Below are positions 1 through 5,034 of a stretch of DNA of 5,034 bases, in pieces. The notes under the pieces were generated by a model. The model searched no databases. It worked only from the letters and a program-made list of their open reading frames with translations, and was not told where the DNA came from. Position 1 is the first letter of the stretch. Each line of letters starts with the position of its first letter. The stretch is from NCBI GenBank assembly GCA_014383605.1, contig JACNHM010000576.1, forward strand, positions 1-5,034, in the 5' to 3' direction. Position numbers and translations under genes: made by a program. The stretch is from Chloroflexota bacterium. GTDB lineage: Bacteria; Chloroflexota; Anaerolineae; UBA3071.

Positions 1-49
1 CCGGACTGCCAAGTCCGGCAGAAAGGCGGTGGACTTGGCAGTCCACCGC
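1..49. repeat. Twin palindromic inverted repeat at left edge
   Basis: Two short hairpins lie side by side. The first has 7-bp arms (1-7 and 12-18) around loop GCCA. The second has 10-bp arms (26-35 and 40-49) around loop TGGC. The cores GGACTGCCAAGTCC (3-16) and GGACTTGGCAGTCC (31-44) are exact reverse complements of each other, so the region can form either two small hairpins or one longer hairpin, and the two loops are themselves complementary. The element sits just downstream of the membrane-protein gene and may continue beyond the window. It resembles an extragenic palindromic repeat. Whether it is repeated in the genome cannot be seen here. Confidence 0.75.
22..49 (-). terminator. Possible intrinsic terminator after the membrane-protein gene
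   Basis: On the minus strand a perfect 10-bp GC-rich stem (49-40 pairing with 35-26, 4-nt loop) begins 22 nt after the TAG stop of the membrane-protein gene. It is followed by CTTTCTG, a short and imperfect T tract. On the plus strand the same hairpin is followed by GAGCTTTT, so it could also stop transcription arriving from the left. The stem is strong but both T tracts are weak, so terminator function is an inference. Confidence 0.5.
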
Positions 50-71
50 GAGCTTTTGGGATCTACTGAGA

Positions 72-1184
72 CTATCCGGAGTTCGCCAAGATGGGCAGGA
101 GATACACCCGAATGACTTCGTTGAGGACGAAGTAGACCAGAGGGCTGGCGACGGCAAGGATGGCCCGCGCTACCTCGGCGGTGTCCTTGAAGGGCCAGTT
201 GGGAGATTCCTGGATCATCTTGCGCAGTTCCGCCAGCGCGCCGGTACGGTCGGCCATTTCGGCCACGTTGCCGAAGTTTCCCGTCCCGGCCCCCGACCCG
301 TGGAGCAGGGCGTTCTGAATCTCCGTAAGTTGCTCGTGGATGCTCGTCACGACACGCGATTTGGCCTGGCCTATTTGTTTATACACCCCCCAGAGGGGAA
401 TGAAGAGGGCCAGCAAGCCCACCAGGGAGAAGGCGATCACCAGGTAACCGGCTTCGGTCGGCGGGCCGAAGATGATCAACGGGATGAGGATGACGCCCAT
501 GTTGGGCAGCGAGTGGAGCAGGCTCAGCCGGCCGAAGGGCAGCAGGTTGGCGGGGTCGAACACGTTGACGACGAGGGGGCGCTGCGCCAGGGCGCGCAGG
601 GCGACGGCATGGCGGATGGAGCAATACACCTGGGTGAGCAACAACCAGCCCAGGAACACGTAGTTTGCCGCGATGAACACGGCCGCCGGCAGCGCAGCCG
701 GCAATGTGCTTTCGGAGTTCAGGAGATCACTTCGGCTCACCAAAAACATGTTCAGCACAATGGCGGTGGACAGGCCCAATAGGGCCAGCTCGATGCGCCA
801 GTTTGCGCTGACCATACGACGCACGTGCTCGTCGTACTCCTGATCGTTGATCAGCACCGTGGAGCGGAGCTCTGTCAGCGCTTTCACAGCCCCCGTCTTC
901 AGGATACGCAGAAACATCAGGATATAGATGGCCATGAGGGGGTAGACGAGCAGCCTGGTCACGGCGGCGGCTGTCAGACGGCTGAAAGCAGGGTCGTCGA
1001 GGGAGTACTCCAACACTTGTTCCGCCAGGGCCATCACCCCAGCCAGGGCAACGATCAGCCAGTAGGGCAGTGGCAATCGCTCCAGGGCGAACGTGGCCCA
1101 GCGAGACCAGCGCTGGACGTCGCCGGTCCTGTGTTTCCCGACGGCCGTCGTCGTCTCAGCGTCTTTGTTTTTTGTCTCTTCCAA
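72..1184 (-). CDS. Uncharacterised multi-pass membrane protein
   Basis: This encodes 370 residues that I cannot assign to a named family. The N-terminus (1-35) is charged and presumably cytoplasmic. Hydrophobic segments lie at about 39-57, 73-94, 131-149, 162-187, 226-241, 245-267 and 340-366, suggesting six or seven membrane spans. A soluble stretch at about 268-338 contains a helical patch (HEQLTEIQNALLH) and a WPFKD motif before the last hydrophobic segment. A short region around 207-221 (FDPANLLPFGRL) looks like a conserved family signature. The start is TTG at 1184-1182: no ATG or GTG lies in frame between the preceding stop and the first membrane span. A purine-rich GGAGG sits 10 nt upstream, with GAGG closer. 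The gene follows the macro-domain gene by 51 nt in the same frame, so the two are probably co-transcribed and may be translationally coupled. A membrane effector or a transport/anchor role is only inference. Confidence 0.85.
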   Translation of the reverse strand: MEETKNKDAETTTAVGKHRTGDVQRWSRWATFALERLPLPYWLIVALAGVMALAEQVLEYSLDDPAFSRLTAAAVTRLLVYPLMAIYILMFLRILKTGAVKALTELRSTVLINDQEYDEHVRRMVSANWRIELALLGLSTAIVLNMFLVSRSDLLNSESTLPAALPAAVFIAANYVFLGWLLLTQVYCSIRHAVALRALAQRPLVVNVFDPANLLPFGRLSLLHSLPNMGVILIPLIIFGPPTEAGYLVIAFSLVGLLALFIPLWGVYKQIGQAKSRVVTSIHEQLTEIQNALLHGSGAGTGNFGNVAEMADRTGALAELRKMIQESPNWPFKDTAEVARAILAVASPLVYFVLNEVIRVYLLPILANSG

Positions 1185-1235
1185 AGCCTCTTCCCCTCCC
1201 TTTTCTCCGGCGGCCCAGGTGGTCGCGAAAGATGA

Positions 1236-2252
1236 TCAGCCCAATGCATCAAACTGACGCTGGAGCGCCAGCTTCTGCGCTTCCAGTTCGGCGATCTCTC
1301 GGCTCAGTTCCTCGCCCATCTTCTGGGTGTATTCCAACTCGGTGACCACGTGTGAGGGCACGTGCAGGCCGAACTGCGCCTCTTTCTTTTCCAGCTCTTC
1401 CCGATTGCGCACGTAGATGTGCTGTAGCTCCTTCTTGTGGTCAATCTCTCCCTTCAGTCTGTCCAGGGCTTTGCGCAGGTTCTCGCGGCGCTCCTGCTTT
1501 TCCTGAGCCGTGAGAGGCAGGCCATCCTCAAGGCTGATCCCATCATCCAACGCTGCGAATCGGAAGAGATCGCACAACTCCTCCGACGCGGCGCCGATGC
1601 GGGCATTGAGAGCGGCGCGCAGTTCCTCGTCGTCAGGCAGGGCCTCCCGTGCTGAGCGGAGTTTTTCTATTCGGCTTTCAATCTGCTCTGCCGCGGCCAC
1701 GTCCTGGGCGAACTTTTCGATGGTGGCTTGCACCTGGGCAGACTCGAGGATGACCACCGTCAGCCGGCGGAGGGGGAAGCTCTCGGAGGCCAGATGGAAG
1801 GCGGCGCTGCGGAGGATCAGGTCGAGGACAGCGGCCTCGGACAGCCCGGCCGTGCCGGCGCCCAAGAGCGGCAGGGCAATGTGCTGAACCCCCAGTGCCT
1901 TGCCGATCTCGAGAATGCGCTGCATGAGGCGGGCGATGAGGGCCTCCGCCGGCGGGCGGGTCTGGAAGTCCAGGGTCGTGGCGTGCAGGACGTACCTGGC
2001 CGGCAGCCGGCCGGCGCTGGTCACGACGACGGAGCCGATGGCCAGGGGGAACTGCTGCTTGCGGGCGTCCTGGCGCAGGGATTCTCCGGCGGCCTCGCTG
2101 ATGTCGCGGGAGACGCCGCCGCTCATGGTCAGGTACACGTCGTCGGAGCTGACCAGAGCGTCGGCACCGCCAGCGTCTTGCGGCAGTTTGCCGCTGACCA
2201 CGTGGATCGTCGTCTGGCCTATCAGGAATTCACGGTCAATTGCGCCGCCCAT
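1236..2252 (-). CDS. Macro-domain protein with helical C-terminal extension
   Basis: This encodes 338 residues. An N-terminal macro (ADP-ribose-binding) domain spans about 8-180: first loop SSDD...GGVS at 35-48, central strand/loop YVLHATTLD at 87-95, and glycine loop GAGTAGLS at 131-138. Macro domains bind or hydrolyse ADP-ribose derivatives. Here the usual NAAN of loop 1 is replaced by SSDD, so classical hydrolase activity should not be assumed. Residues 185-338 are strongly helical and probably coiled coil. The segment around 279-300 (YVRNREELEKKEAQFGL, then VPSHV) resembles a helical module I recall from bacterial conflict proteins carrying CHAT, TIR or STAND domains; this is from memory. 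The start chosen is ATG at 2252-2250, with GGAG 7 nt upstream; a TTG 13 codons earlier (2291) has no better support. No signal peptide is visible. It is probably cytoplasmic and paired with the membrane protein downstream. Confidence 0.9.
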   Translation of the reverse strand: MGGAIDREFLIGQTTIHVVSGKLPQDAGGADALVSSDDVYLTMSGGVSRDISEAAGESLRQDARKQQFPLAIGSVVVTSAGRLPARYVLHATTLDFQTRPPAEALIARLMQRILEIGKALGVQHIALPLLGAGTAGLSEAAVLDLILRSAAFHLASESFPLRRLTVVILESAQVQATIEKFAQDVAAAEQIESRIEKLRSAREALPDDEELRAALNARIGAASEELCDLFRFAALDDGISLEDGLPLTAQEKQERRENLRKALDRLKGEIDHKKELQHIYVRNREELEKKEAQFGLHVPSHVVTELEYTQKMGEELSREIAELEAQKLALQRQFDALG

Positions 2253-2366
2253 TCGTTTACTCCATGCAACAGCAGTGGAAGCCCACGTCAAGGTCCAGCA
2301 TCACCGCTTCTCGCCGGTGGATCGGTTGGGGATTAGGGTGAGGGGAAAAATGTAGGGTTGGACCTC
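2253..2366. other. 114-nt spacer between DUF4145-like and macro genes
   Basis: No gene is visible here. Reading on the minus strand, an SD-like AGGAGGT overlaps the TAG stop of the DUF4145-like gene but no ATG, GTG or TTG follows at a useful distance. A pyrimidine-rich stretch (CCCCTCACCCTAATCCCC, about 2327-2344) looks like low-complexity intergenic sequence. Next is a weak 5-bp hairpin (2302-2306 with 2315-2319) with no T tract. TTGACG at about 2286-2291 matches a -35 box, but nothing like a -10 box lies 16-18 nt downstream. I see no convincing promoter or terminator, so the macro gene may be read from upstream. Confidence 0.5.
2260..2263 (-). promoter_or_regulatory. Ribosome binding site deciding the macro gene start
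   Basis: GGAG lies 7 nt before the ATG at 2252-2250. This favours a 338-residue product over the 351-residue reading from the TTG at 2291, whose extra 13 residues contribute nothing recognisable to the macro fold. Confidence 0.7.
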
Positions 2367-2957
2367 CTAGGCCCTGGAAGGATAGTCATAGACTATCATG
2401 AGTAGCATTTCGACAAGACTGATGATGTCCTCTGCCTCCTGCTTACTCATGATGTTGATCTCATGATTAGCTTCGTTGCCCTTGTCACGAATCCTGTCGA
2501 TCCATCCTCGGGCGTTCGGAGGAACGTATCCTCTGGTCTCAAGGTAATCAACACACTGAACGAACTTCAAGTTCTCGATAGGAGCCCCCATGTTAACGGC
2601 TACGTGCAGCAGCATCTTACGGCATGCAAGAACCGCGCAGGTATAGGCGCATGCTTTCATGCAGTCTCGTGCTTCCTGATAAAGCCGCTCAATGTCAGCC
2701 GGAAGGTTCGATACATCACGGCCAAAGGGGGCGCCAGGTACTTGTTCCATTTGCTGGCCGAAGTAGGTTGGCCGCCTACATATTGAGCAGATGTATATAT
2801 TATCGAAACCCGCCAGAGTAGTGTAACCCTCGTTCGGGCCAACTTCTCTACCGCAGTGGCCACACGTGTACCCTCTTGGATTCAGGCGTACAGTACCTTT
2901 CCAATCTCTATCTGGAGCCCCACGAGGAATGCGTCGAATTGAGCTTGATCTCCCCAT
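2367..2957 (-). CDS. Zinc-ribbon plus DUF4145-like protein
   Basis: This encodes 196 residues. The N-terminal third has two CxxC pairs (C32/C35 and C57/C60), a likely zinc ribbon. From about residue 85 onward the protein is helical and matches the DUF4145 pattern: an LPADIERLYQEA start, a central ALxCRKMLxH-type helix at about 108-119, and the late motif DKGNEANHE at 158-166. DUF4145 domains occur alone or attached to restriction-type nucleases and have no agreed biochemical role that I know of. The R157...H165 arrangement recalls the R-x-H motif of HEPN RNases, but this is only a resemblance. The start is ATG at 2957, with AAGGAG 8 nt upstream; a TTG at 3005 would add 16 residues without clear support. 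The GC content is roughly 50%, well below glnS. The gap to the glnS stop is 72 nt. No membrane segment or signal peptide is visible. Confidence 0.88.
   Translation of the reverse strand: MGRSSSIRRIPRGAPDRDWKGTVRLNPRGYTCGHCGREVGPNEGYTTLAGFDNIYICSICRRPTYFGQQMEQVPGAPFGRDVSNLPADIERLYQEARDCMKACAYTCAVLACRKMLLHVAVNMGAPIENLKFVQCVDYLETRGYVPPNARGWIDRIRDKGNEANHEINIMSKQEAEDIISLVEMLLMIVYDYPSRA
2381..2397. repeat. Short perfect palindrome near the 3' end of the DUF4145-like gene
   Basis: GATAGTC and GACTATC form a perfect 7-bp inverted repeat with a 3-nt centre, 12 nt inside the stop codon of the gene. It encodes part of the C-terminus (IVYDYP), so it may be coincidental. There is no T tract. Confidence 0.4.
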
Positions 2958-2965
2958 CCCAGCAA

Positions 2966-2971
2966 CTCCTT
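2966..2971 (-). promoter_or_regulatory. Ribosome binding site deciding the DUF4145-like gene start
   Basis: AAGGAG lies 8 nt before the ATG at 2957-2955. This is a better initiation region than the upstream TTG at 3005, which has only a distant purine-rich stretch before it. Confidence 0.75.
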
Positions 2972-2978
2972 CGCTTGT

Positions 2979-3005
2979 ATGATAGATACCTCGCCCGATT
3001 TCCAA
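2979..3005 (-). promoter_or_regulatory. Weak candidate promoter for the DUF4145-like gene
   Basis: On the minus strand TTGGAA (3005-3000) and TATCAT (2984-2979) match the -35 and -10 consensus at four and five of six positions. The spacer of 15 nt is shorter than ideal. Initiation here would give a very short leader ending in the AAGGAG site. The gene may equally be read through from glnS, since no terminator is visible in the 72-nt gap. Confidence 0.3.
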
Positions 3006-3029
3006 ACCTGAAGCCTTCCCCTCAAAGGA

Positions 3030-4724
3030 TCACTTCCCCTGCTTCTGCGCCTGCTCGATCTTGGCCCAGGTGTCGCGCAGGGAGACGGCGCGGTTGAAGA
3101 CGAGTGCATTGGGAGTCGAATCCTTGCTGTCCAGGCAGAAGTAGCCGTTGCGTTCGAACTGATAGATGCTGCCCGGCGCGGTGGTGGCCAGGCCGGGCTC
3201 CACGCGGCAGCCCGTCAGCACCTCCAGCGAGTCGGGGTTGAGGTGGTCTATCCAGTCCTCCCCCTCGGCCACGTCCAGCGGGTTGGCCACGGAGAAGAGA
3301 CGATCGTACAAGCGCACCTCGGCTTCGACGGAATGCGCCGCCGAGACCCAGTGCAGCGTGCCCTTGACCTTGCGCCCGTCCGGCGCGTCGCCGCCGCGGG
3401 TGGCGGGGTCGTAGGTGCAGTGCAGCTCCACCACCTGGCCGTTCTCATCCTTGATGGCATCCACGCAGGTGACGAAGTAGGCGTAGCGCAGCCGTACCTC
3501 CCGCCCCGGGGCCAGGCGGAACCACTTCTTGGGCGCGTCCTGGCGGTAATCCTCCTGCTCGATGTACAGCACGCGGGAGAAGGGCACCAGCCGCGTGCCG
3601 GCGCTGGGGTCCTCGGGGTTGTTGACGCAGGCCATCTCCTCTACCTGGTCCTCCGGATAGTTGACCAGGACGACCTTGAGCGGGCGCAGCACGCCGAAGC
3701 GGCGCGGGGCGCGCCGGTTCAGATCCTGGCGCAGGCAGTGCTCCAGCAGGGCCACGTCCACGATGGAGTTGGCCTTGGCCACGCCGATGCGATCGCAGAA
3801 GTCGCCGATGGCCTCCGGCGTGTAGCCGCGCCGCCGCAGGGCCGCCAGCGTGGGCATGCGCGGGTCGTCCCAGCCGCTGACGTGCCCCTCGTTGACCAGC
3901 CTGAGCAGCCGCCGCTTGCTCAGCACGGTGTAGCTGACGTTGAGGCGGGCGAACTCGATCTGGCGCGGGGCGTAGATCTCCAGCGCCTCCAGGAACCAGT
4001 CGTAGAGCGGGCGGTGATCCTCGTACTCCAGCGAGCAGAGCGAATGGGTGATGCCCTCGATGGAATCGGACTGGCCGTGGGCGTAGTCGTACATGGGGTA
4101 GATGCACCACTCGTCGCCCGTGCGCTGATGCTCCTCGTGCAGGATGCGGTACATGACCGGGTCGCGCAGGTTCATGTTCGGGGAGGCCATGTCAATCTTG
4201 GCTCGCAGCGTGCGGGCGCCGTCGGGGAATTCGCCGGCGCGCATGCGGCGGAAGAGGTCCAGGTTCTCCTCCACCGAGCGGTTGCGGTAGGGACTGTCCG
4301 TGCCCGGCTCGGTCAGCGTGCCCCGGTATTCGCGCACCTCGTCGGCGCTGAGATCGCAGACGTAGGCCTTGCCCTTGCGAATCAGTTCTTCCGCCCACTG
4401 GTAGAGCTGCTCGAAGTAGTCCGAGGCATGGTAGAGCCGGTCGCCCCAGTCGTAGCCCAGCCAGAGGATGTCCTCCATGATCTGGTCTACGTACTCCTGC
4501 TCCTCCTTGGCCGGGTTGGTGTCGTCGAAGCGCAGGTTGCAGAGGCCGCCGTAATCCTGGGCCACGCCGAAATCAATGCAGATGGCTTTGGCGTGTCCGA
4601 TGTGCAGGTAGCCGTTGGGCTCCGGCGGGAAACGGGTGTGCACGCGGTCGAAGCGGCCCGAGGCCAGGTCTTCCTCGACCGCTTCGCGAATGAAGTCCTT
4701 GGGGGTGGTATCGGTGGTGGTCAT
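3030..4724 (-). CDS. glnS: Glutaminyl-tRNA synthetase
   Basis: This encodes 564 residues, full length for bacterial GlnRS (E. coli about 554). It charges tRNA-Gln with glutamine using ATP in the cytoplasm. The class I Rossmann domain has the [12 protein letters not shown] signature (HIGH at 41-44) and FDDTNP at 66-71. The GlnRS-type stretch [17 protein letters not shown] is at 212-228 and the KMSKS equivalent VLSKR at 267-271. The C-terminal anticodon-binding beta-barrels occupy about 341-545, with [14 protein letters not shown] and the terminal [13 protein letters not shown] near-identical to the E. coli form. GlnRS-type rather than GluRS-type is indicated by these C-terminal barrels. The ATG at 4724 has AAGGAG 5 nt upstream. 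It is preceded by its own promoter and a long structured leader, and followed after 72 nt by the DUF4145-like gene with no terminator between. Its presence implies direct glutaminylation rather than sole reliance on the GatCAB amidation route. Confidence 0.98.
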   Translation of the reverse strand: MTTTDTTPKDFIREAVEEDLASGRFDRVHTRFPPEPNGYLHIGHAKAICIDFGVAQDYGGLCNLRFDDTNPAKEEQEYVDQIMEDILWLGYDWGDRLYHASDYFEQLYQWAEELIRKGKAYVCDLSADEVREYRGTLTEPGTDSPYRNRSVEENLDLFRRMRAGEFPDGARTLRAKIDMASPNMNLRDPVMYRILHEEHQRTGDEWCIYPMYDYAHGQSDSIEGITHSLCSLEYEDHRPLYDWFLEALEIYAPRQIEFARLNVSYTVLSKRRLLRLVNEGHVSGWDDPRMPTLAALRRRGYTPEAIGDFCDRIGVAKANSIVDVALLEHCLRQDLNRRAPRRFGVLRPLKVVLVNYPEDQVEEMACVNNPEDPSAGTRLVPFSRVLYIEQEDYRQDAPKKWFRLAPGREVRLRYAYFVTCVDAIKDENGQVVELHCTYDPATRGGDAPDGRKVKGTLHWVSAAHSVEAEVRLYDRLFSVANPLDVAEGEDWIDHLNPDSLEVLTGCRVEPGLATTAPGSIYQFERNGYFCLDSKDSTPNALVFNRAVSLRDTWAKIEQAQKQGK

Positions 4725-4729
4725 GCTAG

Positions 4730-4735
4730 CTCCTT
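4730..4735 (-). promoter_or_regulatory. glnS ribosome binding site
   Basis: AAGGAG is placed 5 nt before the glnS ATG. It lies outside the long leader helix, about 20 nt beyond its 3' arm, so that helix in its simple form does not bury it. GCTCC (4830-4834 on the minus strand) could pair with its GGAGC, but only over 5 bp. Confidence 0.85.
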
Positions 4736-4754
4736 CGTTGCCTCTTCTCTGCTC

Positions 4755-4853
4755 TAGAAACCCGTTTTCTGACGCCCGCCAGCCGAGCTCACTGGCGTTA
4801 CCAGGCCTGTGCTGGCCAGGAATGGTCCTGGAGCAGCAGGAAACGGGTTTCTA
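4755..4853 (-). promoter_or_regulatory. Structured leader of glnS (16-bp outer inverted repeat)
   Basis: Arms 4755-4770 and 4838-4853 form a 16-bp inverted repeat with one mismatch (a C-A mismatch in the minus-strand RNA). Inside lie a perfect 6-bp hairpin (4816-4821 with 4826-4831) and another 6-bp hairpin (4777-4782 with 4792-4797, 9-nt loop). CCAGG at 4816-4820 can instead pair with 4801-4807, giving mutually exclusive folds. The region lies between the predicted promoter and the glnS SD, so it would be in the 5' untranslated RNA. I find no canonical T-box sequence (UGGNACC; the nearest is UGGUAAC) and no U tract for attenuation. An alternative reading is a small nested-palindrome or MITE-like element flanked by TA. 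Confidence 0.55.
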
Positions 4854-4901
4854 TGGGGCTCACCGTCAGAATCGTGCTTTTTCTCGAATGGTGGCGGGTA
4901 T

Positions 4902-4930
4902 ATTGTACCAGAAAACGTCACAAAACACAA
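4902..4930 (-). promoter_or_regulatory. Predicted glnS promoter, extended -10 type
   Basis: On the minus strand TACAAT (4907-4902) matches the -10 consensus at five of six positions and is preceded by TGG, making an extended -10. TTGTGT (4930-4925) is a partial -35 at exactly 17 nt spacing. The expected transcription start is near 4895, giving a leader of about 170 nt before the glnS ATG. It lies just after the upstream terminator, consistent with a new transcription unit beginning here. Confidence 0.65.
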
Positions 4931-4936
4931 GGGCGC

Positions 4937-4974
4937 AAAAAAGACCTCCGAGGCCGTGGAGACCTCGGAGGTCT
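4937..4974 (-). terminator. Rho-independent terminator of the upstream gene
   Basis: A perfect 12-bp stem (4963-4974 with 4942-4953, 9-nt loop) is followed on the minus strand by TTTTTT (4942-4937). It lies 6 nt past the stop codon of the partial gene at the right edge. On the plus strand no T run follows, so it acts on minus-strand transcription only. It separates that gene from the glnS promoter. Confidence 0.92.
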
Positions 4975-4980
4975 GTGTGC

Positions 4981-5034
4981 TCACGCCCCTCGTCGGCGGA
5001 AGAGGCCGCCGAGCAGGATGGCCACGCCGAAGGC
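4981..5034 (-). CDS. C-terminal end of a membrane-anchored protein (partial)
   Basis: Only the last 17 codons and a TGA stop (4983-4981) are in the window: AFGVAILLGGLFRRRGA. A hydrophobic glycine-rich stretch followed by an arginine cluster is typical of a C-terminal membrane anchor or sorting tail, or of the last span of an integral membrane protein with a positive cytoplasmic end. The terminator immediately downstream supports this being a real gene end. The rest of the gene lies outside the window, so its function cannot be stated. Confidence 0.7.
   Translation of the reverse strand, partial: AFGVAILLGGLFRRRGA

Noticed and set aside
1..49. CRISPR repeat or tRNA remnant
   Set aside because: Only one inverted pair is present, with no regularly spaced direct repeats and no cloverleaf or anticodon arrangement.
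300..782. Plus-strand 160-codon open frame inside the membrane-protein gene
   Set aside because: It is antisense to the membrane protein, whose hydrophobic segments are regular and coherent. The plus-strand product is G/Q/H/E-rich, as expected of a shadow frame.
2286..2291. TTGACG as a -35 box for the macro gene
   Set aside because: The sequence 17 nt downstream is TGCATG, a poor -10, and the start site would fall at or past the ribosome binding site.
1728..2336. Plus-strand 202-codon open frame opposite the macro gene
   Set aside because: The minus strand encodes a clear macro domain. The opposite frame is G/Q/A-rich with no domain features.
3243..4757. 504-codon plus-strand open frame opposite glnS
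   Set aside because: It is antisense to a complete, well-conserved glnS. Its protein is a low-complexity V/A/H/Q-rich product typical of mirrored high-GC codons and has no recognisable domain.
4755..4853. T-box riboswitch upstream of glnS
   Set aside because: The position and length fit, but the core UGGNACC sequence is absent (only UGGUAAC) and no terminator/antiterminator pair with a U tract precedes glnS. It is kept only as an unclassified structured leader.
4754..4984. 76-codon minus-strand open frame across the glnS upstream region
   Set aside because: It runs through the intrinsic terminator, the promoter and the leader helix, starts at the terminator hairpin and has no recognisable protein character.

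Overview
The window reads as a bacterial chromosomal segment in which every supported gene lies on the minus strand. From the right edge leftwards the order is: the last codons of a membrane-anchored protein, a strong intrinsic terminator, a promoter with a long structured leader, glnS (glutaminyl-tRNA synthetase), a small zinc-ribbon/DUF4145-like protein, a macro-domain protein with a long helical tail, a multi-pass membrane protein, and a palindromic terminator/repeat at the left edge. The GC-rich composition of glnS, the presence of a bacterial GlnRS, the particular macro-domain variant and the style of the intergenic palindromes suggest a Chloroflexota-like bacterium (Anaerolineae/Caldilineae type). 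That is an impression from remembered sequences, not a demonstrated assignment.

Right part (3030-5034): glnS is full length with intact class I synthetase motifs. It has its own start region: a predicted extended -10 promoter near 4902-4930, about 170 nt of untranslated leader able to fold into a long 16-bp outer helix with inner hairpins, and a good Shine-Dalgarno sequence 5 nt before the ATG. The upstream gene is insulated by a 12-bp-stem terminator with a T tract.

Left part (72-2957): three accessory-type genes follow glnS in the same direction. The DUF4145-like gene is clearly lower in GC than glnS, which suggests it was acquired. The macro protein carries an SSDD-type first loop in place of the usual NAAN and a C-terminal helical segment of a kind I associate with bacterial conflict/signalling proteins. 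The membrane protein starts 51 nt downstream of the macro stop, in the same frame and with no other stop between them. The macro/membrane pair, possibly with the DUF4145 protein, is the best candidate here for an undescribed functional unit, possibly ADP-ribose-linked defence or stress signalling. The sequence alone does not prove this.

In three intergenic places (1-49, 4755-4853, 4942-4974) the DNA has the same design: an inverted repeat whose arms are each nearly palindromic about an asymmetric centre. Longest-ORF starts for the three accessory genes are all TTG. For two of them an internal ATG with a good ribosome binding site is much better supported, and the coordinates given use it.
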